Below, piece by piece: positions 5,656 through 10,488 of a stretch of 10,488 nt of DNA. Numbering within the stretch: position 1 is the stretch's first letter; the number at the start of each line of letters is the position of its first letter. The notes beneath the pieces were generated by a model. That model searched no databases and was not told the origin of the DNA. It saw only the letters and a list, made by a program, of their open reading frames with translations. The translations under genes and the position numbers were made by a program. Origin of the DNA: an uncultured Eubacteriales bacterium (GTDB lineage Bacteria; Bacillota; Clostridia; Christensenellales; CAG-138); NCBI GenBank assembly GCA_900543475.1, contig UQRU01000076.1, positions 1-10,488 on the forward strand. Reading direction: 5' to 3'.

Positions 5656-6404
5656 AGCCGTTCCAACCTCCTAAAGCACCGGCGCAGGACCCAAAGGAAA
5701 GCCTTTTCAAAGGCCAAGCTCACCAGGATGATCACCACGGTCCAACAAAACAGGTCCGCCATATTGTAGTATATTTTGGATTCATACAGCTTTTCCCCGA
5801 TGGAGCCGCTGGTAATGCCGATCACCTCTGCGGCGACCCCAGCTTTCCAGGCCATACCCAAGGCAACCCCGCAGGCGGAGAGCAAAAAGGGCTTGATCTG
5901 GGGCAAATGGATGAATACAAGCCGGCGGCCAAAGGGCACGCCATAGAGGCCGGCCATTTCCAAAAGCTTGGGATCGGCGGTTTTAAAGCCCTGTAGCACA
6001 TTGTTGTAAAGGACGGGCAGCACCATCAAAAAGGAAATGAATACCGGCAGCTGGGCGGAGCTAAGCCAGATCAGGCACAGGATCACATAGGAAGCCACGG
6101 GTACGGATTTGATGGTGAGCATAAAGGGCCAGAGGAACAGTTCCACATACCGGCAGCGGCCCGCCAGGATACCCAGGCCGGTGCCCAGGAGAAAGGCCAG
6201 GAAAAAGCCTCCGGCGATACGCAGCAGGCTAAAGGCAATGGTTTGTAAAAAGCCTGGTTCCAGGCACAGGGTGCCAAAGCGAAAAAGCACCTGCACAGGG
6301 GAGACCAATAGCAGATGCTGATCGAGGGCCATGGCGGCGATTTGCCACAGGAGCAGGGCAAATGCCACTGCTCCTGCTTTTTCCAGGGTATGCCTATTCC
6401 CCAT
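5652..6404 (-). CDS. ABC transporter permease, SsuC/TauC type
   Basis: This 250-residue inner-membrane protein has about six hydrophobic segments, including ones near 11-30, 56-80, 103-113, 121-135, 174-196 and 219-240. It has the cytoplasmic EAA-type loop that docks the ATPase: LLEMAGLYGVPFGRR followed by HLPQIKP (about 147-172). Family membership (binding-protein-dependent permease of the nitrate/sulfonate/taurine group) rests on this loop and on the gene order lipoprotein-permease-ATPase. The start overlaps the end of the binding-protein gene by 11 bases and the stop overlaps the ATPase start by 4, so the three are translated together. It would form a homodimeric channel. Confidence 0.92.
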   Translation of the reverse strand: MGNRHTLEKAGAVAFALLLWQIAAMALDQHLLLVSPVQVLFRFGTLCLEPGFLQTIAFSLLRIAGGFFLAFLLGTGLGILAGRCRYVELFLWPFMLTIKSVPVASYVILCLIWLSSAQLPVFISFLMVLPVLYNNVLQGFKTADPKLLEMAGLYGVPFGRRLVFIHLPQIKPFLLSACGVALGMAWKAGVAAEVIGITSGSIGEKLYESKIYYNMADLFCWTVVIILVSLAFEKAFLWVLRRCFRRLERL

Positions 6405-7470
6405 AATAATAGAAGTCGTCCCCAGGCATGGCGCCGCCTACCGAATCGGGCTTCAGGTCATAGAGGGTTTGCAGGTAACCGGACACAGCGGTCTGCATTT
6501 CCTCCTTATCTATGTAGACGATGTTGCAATAGGGGATGGCCTGCTCCGCCACCGCCGCTTTTACGATGTCATATTGCTCCACCAGCTGCGCGGCTTCGGG
6601 GATGTTGTTGTTGACGTATTCCGTAGACGCCTGGTATTCCTCCAGGAAGGTGGCCAGGGCCTGGGGGTTTTCCTCCGCAAAGGCCTTGCGTACCACCAGC
6701 CCGGCGGTGATGAACTGGCTGCCGTTATCCAGCTTTTCCCATTCGGCGGTAAGGTCCAGGGCCATCCGCAGGCCCTCCACCTGGCCTTGGGCCACGGTGA
6801 CAAAGGGCTGGGGCAGCATCACAATGGCATGATCCATCTGGGTCATGGCGGCAATGGTCTCAGTGGGTTCGCTCTTCCACTCCACGGTCACGTCCGTGCC
6901 CAGCTCCAAGCCATGTTGGCTCAGCAGGTAGGAAAGGGCGAATTCCGGCGTGGTGCCCTTGCCGGTGGCCATGATGGTCTGGCCCTTCAGGTCTTCCAGG
7001 CTATTGATCTCCTCGCCGCCCTTTTCCAGGATGTACACCACTCCCAGGGTATTGACTGCCGCCATCTGAACCGCGCCCTCCGTATTGTTGTATAGGATGG
7101 CGCCCAAGTTCACCGGCACAGCCAGCACATCCAGTTCCCCTTGCAGAAGCTTGGGGGTCAGCTCATCCGCAGAAGCGGCCATCACAAATTCATAGTTGTT
7201 TTGGGTCAGTCCCTGTTCCCCATCGGACAGCAGCTTCACCATGCCCATGGAGGTAGGCCCTTTCAGCCCGCCCAACCGGACGGTAGCCTTTTGCGCCGGG
7301 GGCGCCTCCGTCTCCTCTACCGCCGGCGTCTCCTCTGCCGCCGGGGTCTCGGCGGGGGCGGCTTGGGCGGTCTGTTGGGGTTCCTCCGCCGGGGCGGGCT
7401 GGGCGCAGGCCGCCGCCAGCAGGGCGATCATGCAGATAGCCATCCATAGGGCAATGCGTTTCTTCATCAT
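6394..7470 (-). CDS. ABC transporter substrate-binding lipoprotein, SsuA/TauA (NMT1-like) type
   Basis: This 358-residue lipoprotein would be anchored outside the membrane and capture the transported ligand. A basic N-terminus and hydrophobic stretch end in LLAAAC, with Cys22 the likely lipidated residue. An Ala/Glu/Pro-rich tether follows to about residue 63, then the binding fold beginning VRLGGLKGPTSMGMVKLL. The KGPTxMGM opening, a central AVPVNLGAILYN and NTLGVVYILEKGG are typical of a Clostridia group annotated only as ABC substrate-binding proteins, so the ligand is open (sulfonate, pyrimidine or another small molecule). AAAGGAGA precedes two consecutive ATG codons (7468-7470 and 7465-7467), either of which could start. 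It is first gene of the transporter operon and stands behind the Crp/Fnr-type gene. Confidence 0.92.
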   Translation of the reverse strand: MMKKRIALWMAICMIALLAAACAQPAPAEEPQQTAQAAPAETPAAEETPAVEETEAPPAQKATVRLGGLKGPTSMGMVKLLSDGEQGLTQNNYEFVMAASADELTPKLLQGELDVLAVPVNLGAILYNNTEGAVQMAAVNTLGVVYILEKGGEEINSLEDLKGQTIMATGKGTTPEFALSYLLSQHGLELGTDVTVEWKSEPTETIAAMTQMDHAIVMLPQPFVTVAQGQVEGLRMALDLTAEWEKLDNGSQFITAGLVVRKAFAEENPQALATFLEEYQASTEYVNNNIPEAAQLVEQYDIVKAAVAEQAIPYCNIVYIDKEEMQTAVSGYLQTLYDLKPDSVGGAMPGDDFYYYGE

Positions 7471-7484
7471 GGGTATCTCCTTTC

Positions 7485-7504
7485 AGGCGGCGTCCAGGCC
7501 GCCT
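7485..7504 (-). other. Leader hairpin before the transporter operon
   Basis: AGGCGGC (7485-7491) and GCCGCCT (7498-7504) form a perfect 7-bp GC-rich stem with a 6-base loop. It begins about 8 bases after the predicted transcription start and ends just before the AAAGGAGA ribosome site. A hairpin near the 5' end often protects mRNA from decay. It could also tune access to the ribosome site. There is no T-run, so it is not a terminator. Confidence 0.45.
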
Positions 7505-7518
7505 TGTTCACTGTATGG

Positions 7519-7524
7519 ATTATA
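7519..7524 (-). promoter_or_regulatory. -10 box for the transporter operon
   Basis: An exact TATAAT on the minus strand lies about 50 bases upstream of the lipoprotein start codon. The hexamer 17 bases upstream (CGCAAA) does not resemble TTGACA, so the promoter would be weak alone and may need an activator. The palindrome at 7543-7564 is centred 41.5 bases before the predicted transcription start, where a class II Crp/Fnr activator would sit. Confidence 0.55.
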
Positions 7525-7533
7525 CCCGCAGGT

Positions 7534-7564
7534 AAAGAAAATTTGCGTTGCATCGGCAACGCAA
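7534..7564 (-). terminator. Palindrome with T-rich tail: terminator of the Crp/Fnr-type gene, or operator for the next operon
   Basis: TTGCGTTGC (7543-7551) and GCAACGCAA (7556-7564) are perfect inverted repeats around a 4-base centre. On the minus strand the stem is followed by ATTTTCTTT, and it lies about 22 bases past the stop codon of the regulator gene, which fits an intrinsic terminator. The same 22 bases are centred at -41.5 relative to the transporter -10 box, which fits a Crp/Fnr-family operator. Both uses could be true together. I lean slightly to the terminator because of the T-rich tail. Confidence 0.6.
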
Positions 7565-7585
7565 TTCAAATTTGTTTTCCAGGGG

Positions 7586-8287
7586 TTATTCTGGTTGCAT
7601 GGGTTCTCGCACCGTAAAATGGTTTTTATGGTAATCCAAGATCCCGTCCCGGCGCATACTGGAAAGGGCCCGGGAAAGGGCGGTTCGATTGGCGCCCAAA
7701 TAGGTTGCCAGGCTTTGCCGGTCAAAGGGGATGGTAAAGGAGGGGCCATATTTTTGCGCATATTGGGATAGGAAGGCCAATATTTTGCCCCGGAGGGTGC
7801 TTTTAGAAAGGATCTGGATCCGGTCGTTCATGCTGAGGGTACGCCGGGCCAGCATGGCGGTAAACCGGTGGCTAAGGGCCTGGGTATCGGGGCCCATAGG
7901 CGTCATCCGCAAGCTGCCGGGATTGAGCCAGAGCACCGTAGCGTCCGCCGCCGCCCGGATATATACCGGCGCATCGATGCCCAGATAGGCGATGGACTCC
8001 CCAAAGGAATCCCCAGGCCCCACGTTTGCCATCAACATGCTATCCCCTTGGATGTCGTCCATGTAGACCTGCACAGCCCCTCGCAACACCAATCCAAAGC
8101 TGGCCATGGGGAAAGCGATCCGGTTCAAATAGGCGCCCTTTGGATAATCCCGCTTCACAGCCTGCAGCAAGGCCAAGGTCTGTTGCAAGGCTTCCGCGTC
8201 CATGCCGGCAAAGAGCATATGCCCCTGGGCCAGGGCCTGTTCCCCAGGCAGCAGCAGGGGCTGTATGGTACGCGATTCCCGGTTCAC
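7586..8287 (-). CDS. Crp/Fnr-family transcriptional regulator
   Basis: This 233-residue protein has the normal two-domain layout: an N-terminal cyclic-nucleotide-binding-type beta barrel (about 20-122, with GPGDSFGES at 90-98), a dimer helix (about 134-160) and a C-terminal winged helix. The recognition helix is in FDRQSLATYLGANRTALSRAL (about 188-208). No FNR-type N-terminal cysteine cluster is present. The Arg-Ser pair that binds cAMP in E. coli CRP is not seen in GESIAYLGIDAPVYIRAA, so the effector is unknown. Relative to CRP, the recognition helix keeps both arginines (Arg201, Arg206) but has Thr202 where CRP has Glu. This predicts a different DNA half-site. GTG start: it overlaps the stop of a 46-codon upstream ORF as GTGA. 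Its place before the importer operon suggests local control of uptake. Confidence 0.9.
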   Translation of the reverse strand: MNRESRTIQPLLLPGEQALAQGHMLFAGMDAEALQQTLALLQAVKRDYPKGAYLNRIAFPMASFGLVLRGAVQVYMDDIQGDSMLMANVGPGDSFGESIAYLGIDAPVYIRAAADATVLWLNPGSLRMTPMGPDTQALSHRFTAMLARRTLSMNDRIQILSKSTLRGKILAFLSQYAQKYGPSFTIPFDRQSLATYLGANRTALSRALSSMRRDGILDYHKNHFTVREPMQPE

Positions 8288-8424
8288 AGAGACGTCACCG
8301 CCATTTCTCCCGCCAGGAAGCTGGCCACGTCCCCCAGCGCCTTCTGGGGCTGGGGGAAGGCCCGGGCTATGCCGAAATATGTATCCGCAGTCAAGATGGC
8401 CTCCTTGCTCCTTTTTATCTGCAT
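8284..8424 (-). CDS. Small ORF, 46 residues, translationally coupled to the Crp/Fnr-type gene
   Basis: The frame runs from ATG (8422-8424) to TGA (8284-8286). It is preceded by a near-perfect ribosome site (AAAGGAGG, 8432-8439, 7-base spacer), and its end overlaps the GTG start of the regulator by four bases (GTGA). I do not recognise the product. It begins MQIKRSKEAILTADTYFG and ends FLAGEMAVTSL. It has no signal peptide and no cysteine. Its N-terminus is basic and its second half is weakly amphipathic. It may encode a small protein that partners with the regulator, or serve as a leader peptide that couples translation to the next gene. The strong ribosome site and exact overlap argue that it is translated; a role for the peptide itself is unproven. 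Confidence 0.7.
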   Translation of the reverse strand: MQIKRSKEAILTADTYFGIARAFPQPQKALGDVASFLAGEMAVTSL

Positions 8425-8523
8425 GGGGGTTCCTCCTTTCCGGGTTTTGCCGGGCATATTTGTCCTTTGGCGAATGTGCGCCTAGAAAGGATACCGGCTT
8501 ATGGCCCGGTAACGCATATATAA

Positions 8524-8532
8524 ATTATAGCA
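8524..8532 (-). promoter_or_regulatory. Extended -10 promoter for the small ORF and Crp/Fnr-type gene
   Basis: On the minus strand the sequence TGCTATAAT is an extended -10 element (TGn plus exact TATAAT). No good -35 hexamer is visible 17-18 bases upstream, which extended -10 promoters tolerate. Transcription would start near 8517 and give a leader of about 93 bases before the small ORF. That leader includes a short ACCGG/CCGGT inverted repeat (8493-8510). Confidence 0.5.
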
Positions 8533-8684
8533 TATGGAAGAGCATGCCGAAGCTATATTTTCCCTTTTCTTGGTTGGATTCTTCCCCATTAAAATATTTT
8601 GGGTCAAGTGAATGGATTTGCGCCGGTGCATCGTGTTGTATATGAAGCTGAAAAAGCAAATGAAATAAAAAGGAGCGTATGAAA

Positions 8685-9080
8685 ATGAAACGCGTACTAA
8701 CCGGCATTCTGATCCTGATTTTGGTTCTGGGCCTATGTATGGCCACGGCATATGCTGTGGGACCTAGGCGGGGCCGCAATTATGTGGACACGGATCGGGA
8801 CGGGGTCTGCGATCTAGCGGGGAGCCAATGCAATTGGCAGGATGCAAATGGGGATGGAATATGCGATAATTGTGGTAGGAACCCGGTAGGTTGCCTGGGC
8901 TATGCGGACCAGGATGGAGACGGGATCTGCGACAATTGTGGAATGGCCCAAGGCCGCTGCCAACAGGCCGGCTGTCCAGGCTATGTTGACCTGGACGGGG
9001 ACGGCGTATGTGACAACCGGGTAGCCTCCCGGGGCTGCCACAACCAGGGTAGCGGTTTACGCCACGGCTGTAGACGGTAA
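8685..9080 (+). CDS. Small secreted cysteine-rich protein with four DxDxDG-type (EF-hand/TSP3-like) repeats
   Basis: The 131-residue product has a classic Sec signal peptide: MKR, a leucine/isoleucine-rich core, and AYA before cleavage near residue 24. The mature protein carries four copies of D-x-[DN]-x-D-G-[IV]-C-D at about 35, 53, 75 and 102 (DTDRDGVCD, DANGDGICD, DQDGDGICD, DLDGDGVCD). Two of them are followed by NCG. These loops resemble the first half of EF-hand, dockerin or thrombospondin type 3 calcium sites, with an added cysteine. Other cysteines lie between and after the repeats, and the tail is His/Arg/Gly-rich. Calcium or other metal binding with disulfide or thiol chemistry outside the cell is inferred. 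ATG 8685 is preferred because AGGAG (8671-8675) lies 9 bases before it. ATG 8679, in frame, would leave only 3. First gene of an operon with a sigma factor and its anti-sigma factor. Confidence 0.85.
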   Translation: MKRVLTGILILILVLGLCMATAYAVGPRRGRNYVDTDRDGVCDLAGSQCNWQDANGDGICDNCGRNPVGCLGYADQDGDGICDNCGMAQGRCQQAGCPGYVDLDGDGVCDNRVASRGCHNQGSGLRHGCRR

Positions 9081-9098
9081 AAAGGAGCGGAAGTTTGT

Positions 9099-9575
9099 AT
9101 GCGGAGCGAGCAGGAGGTAACCGGAGCCATTGAGCGGTATGGGGATACCGTTCGCCGGCTTTGCATGATTCATCTGAAGAATTATGCGGATACTGAGGAC
9201 ATATTTCAAACGGTTTTTTTGAAATATGTCCTGCGCTCCTCCCCTTTTTCAGATGCCGCCCATGAGCGGGCCTGGCTGATCCGGGTGACCATCAACGCCT
9301 GTAAAGATCTTCGTAAAAGCTTTTTTCGAAGCCGAACCTTGCCTTTAGAAGCCATTGGCGAGCAAGCGGCAGACATACCGCCCGACCATAGGGAAGTGCT
9401 GGAGGCGGTGCTTTCCCTGCCGCAGAAATATCGGGATGTGATCTATTTGCATTATTACGAGGACTATACCGCCCCCCAAATCAGCAAAATTTTAGGGAAG
9501 AATACCAATACCGTCTATACCCTTTTAACCCGTTCCAAAGCCCTGCTCAAGGAAAAACTGGGAGGTGAGGCATAA
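9099..9575 (+). CDS. ECF-like RNA polymerase sigma factor
   Basis: The 158-residue protein has the two-domain form of extracytoplasmic-function sigma factors. Region 2 is about 10-77, with the polymerase-binding YADTEDIFQTVFLKYV and then HERAWLIRVTINACKDLR for -10 recognition. Region 4 is about 97-155, with LPQKYRDVIYLHYYEDYT and the helix-turn-helix APQISKILGKNTNTVYTLLTRSK. It would redirect RNA polymerase when released from the membrane anti-sigma factor encoded next. AAGGAG lies 11 bases before the ATG. The same 11-base string AAAAAGGAGCG precedes the secreted-protein gene. The stop codon shares one base with the next start (TAATG), typical of tight sigma/anti-sigma co-translation. Targets are unknown; self-activation of the operon would be usual, but I could not pick out a convincing ECF promoter upstream of 8685. 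Confidence 0.92.
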   Translation: MRSEQEVTGAIERYGDTVRRLCMIHLKNYADTEDIFQTVFLKYVLRSSPFSDAAHERAWLIRVTINACKDLRKSFFRSRTLPLEAIGEQAADIPPDHREVLEAVLSLPQKYRDVIYLHYYEDYTAPQISKILGKNTNTVYTLLTRSKALLKEKLGGEA

Positions 9576-10318
9576 TGCAAGATCGGATTCGGGCGGCCTT
9601 TGATAGCGTTCACGCGGAGGACGCGCTCAAGGAGCGCACCCGCCGCTTCTTGGCCGGCAAGACCCGGAACTATGCCCATGGCCCCGCCCCGGCTTACCGG
9701 CGGTTGGCGCCGGTTTTGGCCTGTTTCCTGTTTCTGCTGCTAGGGTTAGGGGGGTATTGGTTATATTTCATCCCCACTTCCTACATCAGCATCGATGTAA
9801 ACCCTTCCATCGAGCTGGGCATCAACCGGTTTGACAAGGTGGTGTCCGTGGCGGGCTACAACGCCGACGGGGAAGCCCTGGCTGCGGCCCTGGATATAAA
9901 ATACCTGGATTATGACGCAGCCCTCGAGCAGGTGTTATCCAGCGAAGCCATCACCAGCTGCTTATCCCAGGACGGCTTGGTGACCATTGGCGTGATCGGC
10001 GGAGATGCGGAGCACTGCCAACACCTATTGAACCAGGTCCGCGCTTGCGCCAAAGGCCATGGAAATACCTATTGCTATGCTGCCAGCTACGACGATCTGA
10101 CAGAAGCCCACGAAGCGGGGCTTTCCTATGGCAAATACCAGGCGCTGCTGGAGGTCCAGGCCTTAGATCCCAGCATCACCGCTGAAGATGTATCCCACAT
10201 GACCATGCGGGAGCTCTATGACCTGATCGACAGCCTGTCCGGCAGTGCCTCCGGCGCCACCACCTCCGGCGCCGGCCATGGGCACGGGCACGGCCAACAG
10301 CACGGCAGAGGCCACTGA
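9575..10318 (+). CDS. Membrane anti-sigma factor with RsgI-type extracellular domain and His/Gly-rich tail
   Basis: The 247-residue product has a cytoplasmic N-terminal segment of about 43 residues and one transmembrane helix (about 44-65). An RsgI-type outer domain follows, beginning SYISIDVNPSIELGINRFDKVVSV (69-92). In RsgI proteins the Asn-Pro bond in this motif is reported to undergo autoproteolysis needed for signalling. Asn76-Pro77 would be the equivalent site. A helical segment follows (AGLSYGKYQALLEVQALDPSITAEDV, 181-206). The tail (about 222-247) is Ser/Gly/Ala then a His/Gly run, GHGHGHGQQHGRGH, which could bind Ni, Zn or Cu. The N-terminal part is short and not obviously a zinc anti-sigma domain; its role in holding the sigma factor is inferred from gene order. 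No carbohydrate-binding module is attached, unlike cellulosome RsgI proteins. Confidence 0.88.
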   Translation: MQDRIRAAFDSVHAEDALKERTRRFLAGKTRNYAHGPAPAYRRLAPVLACFLFLLLGLGGYWLYFIPTSYISIDVNPSIELGINRFDKVVSVAGYNADGEALAAALDIKYLDYDAALEQVLSSEAITSCLSQDGLVTIGVIGGDAEHCQHLLNQVRACAKGHGNTYCYAASYDDLTEAHEAGLSYGKYQALLEVQALDPSITAEDVSHMTMRELYDLIDSLSGSASGATTSGAGHGHGHGQQHGRGH

Positions 10319-10326
10319 TAAACCAA

Positions 10327-10353
10327 CAGGCCGTCCCCCACCGGGACGGCCTG
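10327..10353 (+). terminator. Hairpin ending the sigma/anti-sigma operon
   Basis: CAGGCCGTCCC (10327-10337) and GGGACGGCCTG (10343-10353) form a perfect 11-bp stem with a 5-base loop, 9 bases after the stop codon. The tail (CTTGC, then AT-rich DNA) is a poor T-run, so termination may be partial or Rho-assisted. Confidence 0.6.
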
Positions 10354-10411
10354 CTTGCAATATCCTCTTGCTATGCCCACCTTATGCTAAAAAGGTACGG
10401 TAAAATAAAAA

Positions 10412-10488
10412 GGCTCTGTCACAACAAATGGTTGATTTTTGACGAGAAATAGCGTATAATAATAGTAAGAAACAGTACCACCGAAGGA
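10412..10488 (+). mobile_element. Probable left end of an insertion sequence (ISL3-like, partial)
   Basis: The sequence from GGCTCTGTCACAAC onward resembles the GGCTCTTTGTCA-type terminal repeats I associate with ISL3-family elements of Firmicutes. An AT-rich stretch (AATAAAAA) just precedes it, as would suit an 8-base target duplication. An outward promoter follows and the window ends with GAAGGA, a possible ribosome site, so a transposase gene may start just beyond the window. The assignment is from memory of terminal repeats and no transposase is visible. The alternative is simply the promoter region of the next chromosomal gene. Confidence 0.4.
10432..10460 (+). promoter_or_regulatory. 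Sigma-A promoter reading out of the right edge
   Basis: TTGATT (10432-10437) and TATAAT (10455-10460, exact) are separated by 17 bases. The transcript would start near 10467 and leave the window, with GAAGGA at the very end as a candidate ribosome site. It drives whatever gene begins to the right, perhaps a transposase. Confidence 0.65.

Noticed and set aside
6331..7095. 254-codon open frame antisense to the substrate-binding protein gene
   Set aside because: The opposite strand encodes a clear lipoprotein with signal peptide and binding fold. The antisense product has no recognisable motif and no ribosome site and is a shadow of GC-rich codon use.
7868..8645. Plus-strand open frames (147-205 codons) antisense to the regulator
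   Set aside because: They overlap each other in three frames across the Crp/Fnr-type gene and its leader, with no ribosome sites or family motifs.
8597..8660. ECF-type or sigma-A promoter upstream of the secreted repeat protein gene
   Set aside because: TAAAAT and TATATG candidates lack a convincing -35 partner at proper spacing, and I could not identify an ECF -35/-10 pair. A promoter must exist, but I cannot place it.

Overview
The window looks like a chromosomal segment of a high-GC anaerobic Firmicute, most likely a gut Clostridia/Oscillospiraceae-type bacterium. The evidence is an oxygen-labile glycyl radical enzyme with its radical-SAM activase, strong AAGGAGG-type ribosome sites, consensus sigma-A promoters, an RsgI-like anti-sigma factor, and GC-rich coding DNA broken by AT-rich promoter regions. 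No rRNA, tRNA or CRISPR array is visible. Genus assignment is inference.

Layout. (1) Bases 1-314 hold no gene: a possible insertion-sequence terminus (1-72), then a GC-rich stretch of nested inverted repeats and short direct repeats. (2) Bases 315-4635 form a glycyl radical module. A ROK-family sugar kinase and a YbiW/PflD-like glycyl radical enzyme form a minus-strand operon. The activase is divergent on the plus strand. Two near-perfect promoters sit back to back between them. I infer phosphorylation of a sugar-like substrate (possibly a 1,5-anhydrohexitol) followed by radical C-O cleavage. (3) Bases 4636-5067 lie between convergent genes and hold a large cloverleaf-like nested palindrome (4637-4781) plus further hairpins. 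(4) Bases 5068-8424 are a minus-strand series: a newly noted 46-residue ORF, a Crp/Fnr-type regulator overlapping it by GTGA, then an SsuABC/TauABC-type ABC importer (lipoprotein, permease, ATPase). A perfect 9-4-9 palindrome between the regulator and the transporter can be read as the regulator's terminator or as a Crp-type operator at -41.5. (5) Bases 8685-10318 are a plus-strand three-gene operon: a small secreted cysteine-rich protein with four DxDxDG-type repeats, an ECF-like sigma factor, and a membrane anti-sigma factor with an RsgI-type extracellular domain and a His/Gly tail. (6) From about 10412 a second probable insertion-sequence end begins and runs off the window, with its own outward promoter.

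The two catabolic or uptake blocks are probably independent transcription units. Nothing in the sequence proves that the importer feeds the glycyl radical pathway. The most system-like block is the secreted repeat protein/sigma/anti-sigma operon, which looks like an envelope signalling unit that may sense divalent metal or an envelope state. The most striking non-coding element is the cloverleaf palindrome.
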